Source: a virus. Taken from it: a DNA stretch of 21,560 nt. The position numbers were made by a program, and so were the translations under genes. The stretch lies in the IMG/VR virus record IMGVR_UViG_3300027861_000223, positions 1-21,560 of that record; one strand, written 5' to 3'. The stretch's first letter is position 1; every line of letters starts with the position of its first letter. A model generated the notes under the pieces. The model worked only from the letters and a program-made list of their open reading frames with translations. It was not told the origin of the DNA and ran no database searches. Shown one piece after another: positions 1-6,881 of the stretch.

Positions 1-2
1 AT

Positions 3-632
3 GTCTATCTCGACTGTGAAACTACTGGCTTGAATCCATATTGCTCGGAAGTAATAGAAGCATTTTTTTATATAGATGAATCTAATAGCTTTCATTTAAA
101 GTGCAAGCCACTTGAATGGAGTGATGAAGCGGCAATTATTCACAAGATACCATATAGTGTTGCTATGAGTTATCCAGAAAAGAAAGATGCCTTTAGAGGT
201 TTATTAAATTGGCTACCTAAAGATTTTAGATTTTTAAGCTGGGTTAATAAGAATACAATGCTAGGTCATATTAATTTTGATCTAGCAATCATTGTCAATG
301 AACTCAATTTACTTGGATGCAAAAACTATTATTTGGAGAATGAATATAATATGAAACCAGCTATCTCGGTTTTAGACTTAGCAAAGAAAGCTGCATTTAA
401 TAGGCTGTTTACTCCGATATTTGGTAAGGATGCCTATAGATTAGGGATTACAGATAGAATAGAAAGCAAGACATCTAATAGACAATCATTTTCTCAAGGC
501 TCAGTTTATTATGCTTTATTTGGAGAGTTGCCACCAAATGCGCATGATGCAAAGGATGATGTTTTAAATCTTGTAAAAATAAGAACAGAGCTGTTAAGAT
601 TGAGTAATGAAACTACAAATTATTTTATCTAA
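3..632 (+). CDS. DEDDh-family 3'-5' exonuclease, 5' end outside window
   Basis: This is a DnaQ/epsilon-type exonuclease cut by the left edge. The frame is open from base 3, and the first residues read VYLDCETTGLNP, the Exo I motif (D-x-E). Exo II is GHINFDL (Asp near residue 93) and Exo III is AHDAKDD (His about 181, Asp about 186, five apart as in epsilon). All four acidic ligands and the general-base His are therefore present. The TTG at 30 follows Exo I and cannot be the start; the real start lies upstream. About 210 residues are visible. In the family, such proteins proofread or trim single-stranded 3' ends; in phages they usually serve replication or recombination. The stop overlaps the next gene by 26 bases, so the two are co-transcribed. 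Family assignment is firm; the exact role is inferred. Confidence 0.88.
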   Translation, partial: VYLDCETTGLNPYCSEVIEAFFYIDESNSFHLKCKPLEWSDEAAIIHKIPYSVAMSYPEKKDAFRGLLNWLPKDFRFLSWVNKNTMLGHINFDLAIIVNELNLLGCKNYYLENEYNMKPAISVLDLAKKAAFNRLFTPIFGKDAYRLGITDRIESKTSNRQSFSQGSVYYALFGELPPNAHDAKDDVLNLVKIRTELLRLSNETTNYFI

Positions 633-1032
633 TATAAAGCCAATATCTCTTAACAATAACAAGGGCATGAACTTTAAAACAAAAAAAACATTTAAAGCTG
701 ATAATTACATACAACTAGAGAGTCTGGTTAACAATCAACTTAGAAAGTACAAATCAGATATAAATAAGTTCAACAATAAATATGACGAGCTTAAACACTA
801 TATAGTAGCTGAATTCAAACACTACTATCCCATATTGGTTAAGAAGGGTGATAGAATATCTAAAACCTCAAAAGACGTATTTAATATTCCAAAATGCACC
901 GAAGATATAATTTTTAAACAATTGGTAGCCGACGACTCTCAAGTGATCGATGGCAGATCTATAAAGATTCATTCCAAAGATATAAGAATAGAAGTAACTC
1001 TCGAATTAAAAGATTTAAAACATATTCTATAG
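607..1032 (+). CDS. RusA-like Holliday junction resolvase, variant active site
   Basis: This 141-aa protein resembles RusA resolvases in its C-terminal half. It has KDVFN (residues 89-93), then ADDSQVIDGRSIK (108-120) and a final beta strand, in the order seen in RusA (RDLDN ... LDDAQV..). RusA resolves branched DNA as a dimer using three Asp residues. Here Asp90 and Asp110 match two of them, but the position of the third (Asp72 in E. coli RusA) is Phe92. It could be a divergent active enzyme with a shifted ligand or an impaired one. The N-terminal half (lysine/asparagine-rich) is not distinctive. The gene starts inside the exonuclease gene, which suggests translational coupling. A role in clearing branched replication products before packaging is inferred. 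Confidence 0.68.
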   Translation: MKLQIILSNIKPISLNNNKGMNFKTKKTFKADNYIQLESLVNNQLRKYKSDINKFNNKYDELKHYIVAEFKHYYPILVKKGDRISKTSKDVFNIPKCTEDIIFKQLVADDSQVIDGRSIKIHSKDIRIEVTLELKDLKHIL

Positions 1033-1083
1033 TCAAAACTTTGACGATTGCCACAATCATATATTACTGAAATAATTTACTAC

Positions 1084-1473
1084 ATGAGTAAAACACAGGG
1101 AACAGCAAGTGAAATATTATTTCGCTATCTATGTTTAAAGAAAGATGTTGTTGCATCTATCCCAGATGTTGACAATGGTTGCGGCTTTGATGTTATTACT
1201 TCATATAATGGCAAGCTGTTAAAGATACAAATAAAAAGCACTAACTATAAAGAAAATAATGGCTATAGAACTTCCGCCTCTCATGGCTCTAATGCAAAAA
1301 AAAATTACACCAAAGAACATTGCGATATTATAGCCGTTCACATTGTTGACATTGATATTTGGTATCTAATACCAATAGAAGAAATAAAGTCTAAAATACT
1401 TAAACTATATCCCGATAAATTAAATCATAAATATTCTAAATATAAATCTGCGTGGCATCTGTTAGCAAGCTAA
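1084..1473 (+). CDS. PD-(D/E)XK nuclease (group I intron endonuclease/HJ-resolvase-like)
   Basis: This 129-aa protein has the small PD-(D/E)XK layout: GTASE (Glu10 in the first helix), GFDVI (Asp36), then LKIQIKST, where Gln49-x-Lys51 takes the place of (D/E)xK. A beta strand and IWYLIPIEEI follow, typical of the PDDEXK_5-like group that includes intron endonucleases and archaeal-type Holliday resolvases. I chose the ATG at 1084, just before the conserved helix. An in-frame TTG at 1048 would add 12 residues of no evident value. Neither start has a good Shine-Dalgarno. It is the third nuclease in a row on this strand, so a job in replication, recombination or host DNA attack fits. The fold is fairly sure; the substrate is not known. 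Confidence 0.68.
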   Translation: MSKTQGTASEILFRYLCLKKDVVASIPDVDNGCGFDVITSYNGKLLKIQIKSTNYKENNGYRTSASHGSNAKKNYTKEHCDIIAVHIVDIDIWYLIPIEEIKSKILKLYPDKLNHKYSKYKSAWHLLAS

Positions 1474-1589
1474 ATTAAAGCTGTTCTGCTTATACCTATT
1501 AGTATTCTAAATTGCTTGATGCCATATCACCAAGACCAGCCACACATCCTTGTGTGACCAGTCGAGGGAGTAATCAAATGAAATTAAAC
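1474..1589. other. Convergent intergenic gap with hairpin and a 16-codon ORF
   Basis: The plus-strand nuclease module and the minus-strand late block end facing each other here. A perfect 6-bp stem CACACA/TGTGTG with loop TCCT lies at 1541-1556, flanked on both sides by GACCAG. No T tract follows on either strand, so it is not a textbook terminator, though it could slow polymerase from both sides. A strong ribosome-binding-like GAGGGAG (1564-1570) stands seven bases before an ATG at 1578 that opens only 16 codons (to 1628). No tRNA or known RNA was recognised. Confidence 0.35.
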
Positions 1590-1982
1590 CTATTCAGATT
1601 TAATGCCAAATTGCGAGTGAATTGCTAGGTGGATATGTTCGTTTTCATCTTCACCATGTAAATAGGCTAGTCGTTTTTGACCATTATTAGATAAGTAATG
1701 AAATCGTTTATATTCTTTTTTACTGTTTATATAATTAACTAAGTCTGCAACTAAAAAGGTATCTAAATCTTTTGTTCTAATATCTATAGCCCTTGCTTCT
1801 CTATGAGAGCTTGAAGTTCTATTTAGTTTTTTATCTTCCGCTAGTGTTGAAATTGTATCTGTGATTGTAAGATCAACAAAGTGCCTTGACCTTGCGTACC
1901 AATGAAGGTCAGCGTATATCATAATTAAAACAGGGTGAAGACTAGTAAATAAAAGCATATCTTTCTCGTGCTTAAATTTCAT
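1590..1982 (-). CDS. Peptidase M15-like endolysin (VanY/L-Ala-D-Glu peptidase type)
   Basis: This 130-aa protein carries the M15 zinc peptidase signature: SSHREARAIDIR (His60, Asp67) and a late IHLAIH segment with His118. In the family, His, Asp and His bind zinc and the enzyme cuts peptidoglycan stem peptides. The usual Gly of H-x-x-G-R-A-x-D is Ala63 here. The segment TDTISTLAEDKKLNR before the motif is common in short phage M15 proteins. There is no signal peptide, so export would need a holin. The start ATG overlaps the upstream stop by one base (TAATG). It is the last gene of the late block, separated from the candidate spanin genes (5907-6348) by the tail hub gene. Host lysis is the likely role; assembly-related wall cleavage is possible. 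Confidence 0.75.
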   Translation of the reverse strand: MKFKHEKDMLLFTSLHPVLIMIYADLHWYARSRHFVDLTITDTISTLAEDKKLNRTSSSHREARAIDIRTKDLDTFLVADLVNYINSKKEYKRFHYLSNNGQKRLAYLHGEDENEHIHLAIHSQFGIKSE

Positions 1983-2284
1983 TATGGGTTTTTGTATAGT
2001 CTAACAGTTAGCTGATAAGGAACAGTTGATATTACCTGTCTGATAACAGTTCCGCTTGATAGGTAAAAAATATCTGTGCTTGCAATTGTTCTCTGTGGCA
2101 TCTGAGAAGCAACATTATTGCTAGGCGTATGTATTTGCAAAGCTCCTGTTGTGCTTAGTGAAATAAGAGAAACAGCGGCGTAAAAACCATTTGGAACAGT
2201 GTAAAGATCACTGACACCACCAGAAGTAAAGCCATCTAAACTAAAAACATTAACTAATTGTTCACCACCGTAAAAAGTTGACAA
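1982..2284 (-). CDS. Small beta-rich structural protein, unknown
   Basis: I do not recognise this protein of about 100 aa. It is rich in beta-prone residues (VPNGFYAAVSLISLSTTGALQIH, in part) and resembles small virion appendage or decoration domains in style only. The frame is open back to a TTG at 2308, but AAGGAG lies at 2299-2294, nine bases before an in-frame TTG at 2284 (or six before an ATT at 2287). I therefore put the start at 2284, giving a protein beginning with STFYGGEQ after the initiator. There is no ATG in frame near the start. Its stop overlaps the endolysin start. Its place between a virion-like protein and the endolysin suggests a structural or lysis-accessory role, which is not proven. 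Confidence 0.6.
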   Translation of the reverse strand: MSTFYGGEQLVNVFSLDGFTSGGVSDLYTVPNGFYAAVSLISLSTTGALQIHTPSNNVASQMPQRTIASTDIFYLSSGTVIRQVISTVPYQLTVRLYKNP

Positions 2285-2285
2285 A

Positions 2286-2348
2286 ATGCATCGCTCCTTT
2301 TGTTGCAATGTAATTATTACAAACTATGATTATTTTATAGCGATGCAT
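2286..2348. repeat. 10-bp perfect inverted repeat in a divergent intergenic region
   Basis: ATGCATCGCT at 2286-2295 is matched by its exact reverse complement AGCGATGCAT at 2339-2348, with 43 bases between. The pair brackets the spacer between the minus-strand structural gene and the plus-strand HNH gene. The left arm overlaps the ribosome-binding site and start of the minus-strand gene. It could be an operator pair, a large hairpin, or a scar related to the endonuclease gene. Confidence 0.5.
2294..2299 (-). promoter_or_regulatory. Shine-Dalgarno deciding a TTG start
   Basis: AAGGAG on the minus strand lies nine bases before the TTG at 2284-2282. It sits inside the longer frame that opens at 2308, where no such site precedes the first TTG. 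Confidence 0.55.
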
Positions 2349-2362
2349 GCTATAAGTAAAAT

Positions 2363-2893
2363 ATGAAAGAGATATATAAACAATATGAAAACACAAATTA
2401 TTTCATATCTAATTTTGGTAACTTAAAAAACAAAAGAAACAAAGTCTTAAAATGTGATCACGCCAATGTAAGATATAAGCAAACATCTTTATATATAAAC
2501 AAAAAACCAAAAAAATTCTTAATACACAGGTTAGTGGCAAAGGTTTTTGTGCCAAACCCAAAAAATCTAAAAATTGTCAATCACATCGACGGCAACAAGA
2601 AAAACAATCATGCTAAAAACCTTGAATGGTGTACTCAAAAACACAATATAAGACACGCTTGGTCAATTGGCTTAACAACATCAAAGGTGGGAGAAAATAA
2701 GCACTCTTCAGTCTTGGATGATATGCACATTTTAACCATCGCAACACTTAAAGATGGCTACAACAGAAATAAGCTGGCTAAATATTTACCAGTAAAAAAC
2801 AATCAAAAAGCCACATTAAAATCAAAGAGAGAGCAAATTAGGCGCATAATAAAAGGTGAAAGATGGAATCATCTAAATTACTTATTTAATTAA
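2363..2893 (+). CDS. HNH homing endonuclease with NUMOD4-like N-terminus
   Basis: This 176-aa protein has an N-terminal NUMOD4-like stretch (YKQYENTNYFISNFGNLKNK) and an HNH_3 core: IHRLVAKVFVPNP, then VNHIDGNKKNNHAKNLEWCT. The His-Asn pair and the final Asn of the metal-binding beta-beta-alpha fold are present. The C-terminal part (about residues 110-176) is basic and probably binds DNA. Family members are free-standing or intron-borne nickases and nucleases that spread their own genes. This one is solitary, lies on the strand opposite to all its late neighbours, and ends with a 4-base overlap into the 3' end of the next minus-strand gene. That fits a mobile gene that landed between two structural genes. 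It is rich in lysine and AAA codons. Family identity is secure; the cleavage site is unknown. Confidence 0.93.
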   Translation: MKEIYKQYENTNYFISNFGNLKNKRNKVLKCDHANVRYKQTSLYINKKPKKFLIHRLVAKVFVPNPKNLKIVNHIDGNKKNNHAKNLEWCTQKHNIRHAWSIGLTTSKVGENKHSSVLDDMHILTIATLKDGYNRNKLAKYLPVKNNQKATLKSKREQIRRIIKGERWNHLNYLFN

Positions 2894-3429
2894 TTTATGG
2901 GTCTATAAAACAAATTAAGACCGCTATTAAATCCGCTTATCATAGCAGTATTAAGTTTTAAGTATAAAGATTCACCTTCAAGAAAAGTTGTCTTTGCAAA
3001 TGTTGGCAAAACTGTTCCTGTCGGATTGACCTCTGTATTTGTTACTAAGTTTTTAAAAGCTGAAACTTGAGCCGTTGCTGTGACTTTTGGTGTTACAGTA
3101 AAAATGCTTCCCTGATCAACACCATTGACATCAATCCAATTTATATCAAATTCAGTTGTTCCACTTACACCGCTTTGATTCCAAAAGTTAACGCCTGTTA
3201 TTTCCGAGTTAAAAAAGAAAGCAGTGACACCATCATAAAAATTAAGACCAGTTGCAACGCCGTATGATCCATTTAAAACCCACCTATGTGAATCAACTTG
3301 ATAGGTGTTTATAAAATTATTTTGAGCAGCAACACGAGTAAAAACAGCCTCACTTATAGCGGCTTTATAACGCACATCACCAACCCTCAACTCTTCTCTT
3401 ACTGGTATAACTAAATCACTGTCAGCCAT
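2890..3429 (-). CDS. Virion/tail appendage protein, unknown family
   Basis: This 179-aa protein is not assigned to a named family. It begins MADSDLVIPVREELRVGDVRYKA (shown in part) and then is rich in aromatic and beta-forming residues, with glycine turns, as in small receptor-binding or tail-tip domains. It has no signal peptide or membrane segment. AAAGGA lies eight bases before the ATG, supporting the start. It follows the tail hub gene after about 50 bases, where a weak imperfect inverted repeat (TTTACT/AGTAAA) is visible. Position downstream of the hub suggests a tail-tip or accessory fibre component. This is inference from context. Confidence 0.6.
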   Translation of the reverse strand: MADSDLVIPVREELRVGDVRYKAAISEAVFTRVAAQNNFINTYQVDSHRWVLNGSYGVATGLNFYDGVTAFFFNSEITGVNFWNQSGVSGTTEFDINWIDVNGVDQGSIFTVTPKVTATAQVSAFKNLVTNTEVNPTGTVLPTFAKTTFLEGESLYLKLNTAMISGFNSGLNLFYRPIN

Positions 3430-3480
3430 TTTAAATCCTTTCTTGTTTTAATTTTACTCACAACATTTTCAAAAGTAAAT

Positions 3481-5907
3481 TTAGATAAAAGTATATGGGA
3501 AGCCATCATCATTAAAATTACTTCTATCAACTATGTATCCAATTTGTGGTGTAAATGGTAAATCACTCTCTAAAGTCACTGTGTTACCAACTATAGACTC
3601 TATTCTTATTAGTTCACTGGTGCTTGTTTCTGAATAATTGTCAGCGTGAACATATATTAAAGATGGCACTACTAAATTATCTGGTAAATCTACATCGAAT
3701 GTCTTGGCATCAGTCACACTTGTTATTGTTACCCTTGCCGTATTATATCCAAACTGCAATTTATACTCAGAATCAATTCCAGCACCAGCATCATTGTAAT
3801 CTGGCACTTCAACTATATATCCAGCTCCAGGTGTAAATGATAGAGGTGTATCTAAAATTAATGCAGCATTATTTGTCGGGTCAATTTCAAAGGTAACCGT
3901 ATCATCATCAAGATAGTCTTTACTTCTAACCCTAACGTTTTTACCTCTAAATATTTCCCACTGAGATGTTGGGCTTCTAAAGCTTCCAAGATCATTTATT
4001 GGCTCTATTATAAGCCTCGTATCAGTTGAGCCAGTAACAACACGACTAGATAAGCTTACAACAACATATCTTGATTCTATTTCAAAAGCACTAGAGATTA
4101 GTGATAATTTTATTTTGCCAGTTTTAATATTTAGAGACTTATTTGTTACCTCATAAAGCTTTGATCTTTGACCGCTACCAGTTCTTAAATCTTTTGTTTT
4201 TGTTTCAGATGGAAATGCCTCTATAATGTCGCCAACTTCTACGGCGTATCCAGTTTTGTAATTAACCTCAACACCTTCAAAGTAAGTCGGCGCTAGAGAA
4301 TATTTATCTATCAACCTTTGTGATAAATTGTTAACTAAATTAAATGTTTCAACATTGCTTCTTAATCCAGTAGATTCTATTTTTAATTGCTTCTTACCAA
4401 CCTTTATTCTTTGCACTGATGTATTATTTAAAACAACCTTACCAGTTAAAAATTTGTCTTCTATAGAATCTTGATTGAAGCGCCAGACATAAGTATTATA
4501 TAAATATTTATGAACGGATCTTCTCTGTTTTATTTTTGTAATATTTGTAATCGTATTATTGTCTAATATTGGTAGTATATCGCTACTAAATGGCGGCACT
4601 ACAAATTTGACTGATGATCTTGCTTTTCTAGGGATAGAATAAAGACCCTGTGGAAAAAATAATTCAGAATCCATATATGTTTTCATATCGTCTATTGAAT
4701 CTTTAATATATAAATCATAATCAATAAAGTTAGAGCTAAAAGAAGCTTTTAAGTTTTCAAACTCTTCAATGTCAACTTCGTTAGAAATCATTCCCAAGCC
4801 AGTTGGTAGAACATTATATTTAGACTTATATTTAAAAGTTCCGAGATATTCGTTTTCAGTTACTAGAGTTTCAAATGTTTCAATAAAGCTGTCACCAGTT
4901 TCTAATTGCCCAAAGCCTCTAATCGTATATGTATTTGTATTTAATGTTGTATCGAGCTGAAAAGTATCGCCAACAACTAAGCCGGTCTTTTCTTTTATGT
5001 CGTAGTAATCAAATATAATTGTATTTGCTAGCTGCTCTGTTATAGAAATAAAATTTACACTCTTTGGAATGTCATCGCTTTCAAAATATTCATTACCCTC
5101 TTCGGATAGCATTATTTTTAAAGATAAATCTAACGGCTTGCCCTGCATTCTGTAAAATGTTTCAAACTCTGTTACTTCATGCGGATTAGCTAGAGTATTT
5201 AATTGCGCTCTTATTACTTCAATGCTTGTATCTGTAAATGATAGCACTTGCATTAATTCATCTTCGATTCTTATATAAGTTGTTAATGCATCTTGAGATT
5301 CATACATTCCAACAGTGTCTAATACTGGTATTGTAGTTACTAAATTATCTATATCAGCACTAAGCTCACCTTGAAACTTTTCTAAAAACACTTGTCGCTT
5401 TAATGATTCACTTGAAGCCAGTGACACCATTACGATTCCAGCTTCCGTATAAAAATCTACAACTATACCTCTAAAAATAGCTTGATAATCTTCTGGGTAA
5501 ACAGCCGCTTCATTAAAGAAGCCAATTGAGAAAGTAGCTTTTTTTCCCAGTATTTCAGTAATTGAATCGAATGATAATGCTTTAGAGACCTTACCGTCAA
5601 CATCTACAATTGCAACATTAACAGTTGATATTGAGCTGGTGCTTCCTTTATCTGGTCTAATTTGTTGAGTGATACTAGTAGTCGTGCCTTGCAATGAAAT
5701 CCAATCAACTGAATTTGGATCGTTTATAGTTCCATCCCAGTTTAAATTATCATCCCAATTAGCATTAGAATCATCCCACTCAAGCGTTTTAAATACAGGT
5801 TGAGCAGCATATAGAGTATCTACACCTTCAATGTCTAAAGCTATTTGTGGCTGTACACCAACTTGTTTTAATAATGATTGTGCCGTAACACTTAAACCAA
5901 CAGCCAT
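3481..5907 (-). CDS. Putative tail hub / central tail-tip protein
   Basis: This large 808-aa protein has features of phage tail hubs. Near residues 120-175 is a segment ending YQAIFRGIVVDFYTEAG, the kind of closed barrel domain shared by gp27-like hubs. Around residues 560-620 it has a long strand-rich region with VEVGDIIEAFPSE and KLYEVTNKSLNIKTGKIKLSL, resembling the hub repeats in which GDIV is followed by a final L-x-L strand. The N-terminus includes WDDSNANWDDNLNWDG, a tryptophan-aspartate rich linker. The C-terminal 160 residues hold two copies of a roughly 50-residue module (see finding). The start ATG overlaps the lipoprotein stop by one base. A role at the tail tip, contacting the tape measure and fibres, is likely but based on pattern rather than a clear family match. 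Confidence 0.6.
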   Translation of the reverse strand: MAVGLSVTAQSLLKQVGVQPQIALDIEGVDTLYAAQPVFKTLEWDDSNANWDDNLNWDGTINDPNSVDWISLQGTTTSITQQIRPDKGSTSSISTVNVAIVDVDGKVSKALSFDSITEILGKKATFSIGFFNEAAVYPEDYQAIFRGIVVDFYTEAGIVMVSLASSESLKRQVFLEKFQGELSADIDNLVTTIPVLDTVGMYESQDALTTYIRIEDELMQVLSFTDTSIEVIRAQLNTLANPHEVTEFETFYRMQGKPLDLSLKIMLSEEGNEYFESDDIPKSVNFISITEQLANTIIFDYYDIKEKTGLVVGDTFQLDTTLNTNTYTIRGFGQLETGDSFIETFETLVTENEYLGTFKYKSKYNVLPTGLGMISNEVDIEEFENLKASFSSNFIDYDLYIKDSIDDMKTYMDSELFFPQGLYSIPRKARSSVKFVVPPFSSDILPILDNNTITNITKIKQRRSVHKYLYNTYVWRFNQDSIEDKFLTGKVVLNNTSVQRIKVGKKQLKIESTGLRSNVETFNLVNNLSQRLIDKYSLAPTYFEGVEVNYKTGYAVEVGDIIEAFPSETKTKDLRTGSGQRSKLYEVTNKSLNIKTGKIKLSLISSAFEIESRYVVVSLSSRVVTGSTDTRLIIEPINDLGSFRSPTSQWEIFRGKNVRVRSKDYLDDDTVTFEIDPTNNAALILDTPLSFTPGAGYIVEVPDYNDAGAGIDSEYKLQFGYNTARVTITSVTDAKTFDVDLPDNLVVPSLIYVHADNYSETSTSELIRIESIVGNTVTLESDLPFTPQIGYIVDRSNFNDDGFPYTFI

Positions 5908-6161
5908 TAGTTACACCTTCCGAATTTTAAGCATTTGTATAATCTAAACTCTTTATCTTCAAAATATAGCTGAATAGTTTCATATTCTTTAGGGTCAACA
6001 CATAAGAAATTAGTAGTATCTATTTCAATACCATTGCGAAAACCAGTGCCAACACTATTAATAGTTGGTATTACATTCGGTCTATTGAAATAACTATTTG
6101 GTGTCGTGCAACTAACTATAAATATCAACGAGAACAACACTAAGTTTCTTTCTATCTTCAT
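5907..6161 (-). CDS. Small lipoprotein, candidate outer-membrane spanin (Rz1-like)
   Basis: This 84-aa protein has a lipoprotein signal: MKIERN, a hydrophobic stretch LVLFSLIFIVS, then Cys18 (lipobox IVSC). The mature part is about 66 residues with several prolines near its start (TTPNSYFNRPNVIP). The gene begins inside the preceding 78-codon gene in another frame (50-base overlap), the arrangement typical of Rz/Rz1 spanin pairs. In that family the outer-membrane lipoprotein meets the inner-membrane spanin to fuse the two membranes at lysis. The mature part is less proline-rich than lambda Rz1. The lipoprotein call is strong; the spanin role is inferred from size, overlap and neighbours. Confidence 0.68.
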   Translation of the reverse strand: MKIERNLVLFSLIFIVSCTTPNSYFNRPNVIPTINSVGTGFRNGIEIDTTNFLCVDPKEYETIQLYFEDKEFRLYKCLKFGRCN

Positions 6162-6348
6162 CTGTTTTAGCCTGTGAAATAGCCTTGATAATCGCAGCTC
6201 TTTTCTGTTGTTTTGTATAAATTACTTTTTGTGCTTTATCTATTTGAAGGTCGATATATTTATCAATAAACATATCTATATAATTTGCGACTATAGGCAC
6301 AGCTTTAGCCACAGCAAATACACCAGTAACTATAGTCGCTAAGCTCAT
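6112..6348 (-). CDS. Small membrane protein, candidate inner-membrane spanin or holin
   Basis: This 78-aa protein has one hydrophobic segment near the N-terminus (residues 2-23, SLATIVTGVFAVAKAVPIVANY). A charged helical tail with many Lys, Asp and Gln follows (residues 28-70). An N-terminal anchor plus helical tail is the plan of Rz-type inner-membrane spanins, and the lipoprotein gene starts within its 3' end. It is short for Rz, and a small holin is the alternative. The ATG overlaps the stop of the upstream gene by one base (TAATG), so expression is coupled. Confidence 0.55.
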   Translation of the reverse strand: MSLATIVTGVFAVAKAVPIVANYIDMFIDKYIDLQIDKAQKVIYTKQQKRAAIIKAISQAKTDEDRKKLSVVLVDIYS

Positions 6349-6611
6349 TAGGCTTGTTCTACTTTTTTAATCATTTCGTATAGCTTGCCAATAATAGCAA
6401 TGATTTCGGCTTGCTCAAGATCTTTAATTTCTTCACCAGCTTCTTTTAATCCACTGAATGCTTCTTTTAAAGTTTCAAACTCTTGTGCAATTTTTACTAG
6501 ATGTGCAATGTCGTCAACTCCGATACCACCTTTTGAAATCTTTTTAGCTTGCTCACCAATTAATGTTAAGCCGTCAATTAATTCACCAATCTCTTTAATA
6601 CCTTTACTCAT
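6348..6611 (-). CDS. Small helical phage protein, lysis cassette
   Basis: This 87-aa protein is predicted to be almost all helix with Lys/Glu-rich amphipathic stretches (MSKGIKEIGELIDGL..., GVDDIAHLVKIAQEFETL...). It has no membrane segment and no cysteine. Similar short SKGIKE-type proteins occur beside lysis genes in other phages, from general knowledge, but their function is not settled. It sits between a TM/coiled-coil protein and the spanin candidates, so lysis timing or assembly is possible. A plausible Shine-Dalgarno (GGGAG) precedes the ATG by about seven bases. Confidence 0.6.
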   Translation of the reverse strand: MSKGIKEIGELIDGLTLIGEQAKKISKGGIGVDDIAHLVKIAQEFETLKEAFSGLKEAGEEIKDLEQAEIIAIIGKLYEMIKKVEQA

Positions 6612-6629
6612 TTTAACTCCCTTGTTAAT

Positions 6630-6881
6630 TTATTTTTGTGATTCTAGCCATACCATTAATTGACCTTGACCACCCTCTAAACTATGTAATCGTTCCCACA
6701 CTCTGTCTAGCTCTTTCTTGTTTTCCTTAGATCTCTCGTCAGTGGCATCATGTTTTGTAGTGTATTCTACCAATCTTAATTCCACTGAAGATATTTTCTC
6801 TAAAGTTTTTCTTGTAAAGTAAGCATTTACCATTAAAAGTAAACTAACAAACGACCCAAAAAGAACTAATATATTTTCCAC
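6630..6881 (-). CDS. N-terminal TM plus coiled-coil protein, holin/spanin-type
   Basis: This 83-aa protein begins with GTG. Residues 3-22 (NILVLFGSFVSLLLMVNAYF) form a transmembrane segment, and residues 24-75 form a charged helix with heptad-like spacing (LRLVEYTTKHDATDERSKE, then LDRVWERLHSLE). This layout occurs in XhlA-like lysis proteins and in short inner-membrane spanins, so it could supply either function in the cassette. The GTG shares its first G with the stop of the 49-codon gene upstream (TAGTG). Membrane topology is clear; the exact role is not. Confidence 0.6.
   Translation of the reverse strand: MENILVLFGSFVSLLLMVNAYFTRKTLEKISSVELRLVEYTTKHDATDERSKENKKELDRVWERLHSLEGGQGQLMVWLESQK

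Noticed and set aside
1-60. ATG at position 1 and TTG at position 30 as gene starts
   Set aside because: The ATG frame does not carry the exonuclease, and the TTG would remove the Exo I motif that is in frame just upstream.
1474-1589. Possible tRNA or structured RNA gene in the convergent gap
   Set aside because: Only one short hairpin is seen; no cloverleaf, anticodon arm or T-loop pattern could be built.
2309-2362. Possible sigma70-like promoter (TATAAA box) in the divergent spacer
   Set aside because: The AT-rich sequence offers several weak boxes but no convincing -35 at proper spacing, so I do not call it.
3430-3480. TTTACT/AGTAAA inverted repeat as a terminator after the hub gene
   Set aside because: The stem is short and AT-only with a 15-base loop and no T tract; too weak to call.
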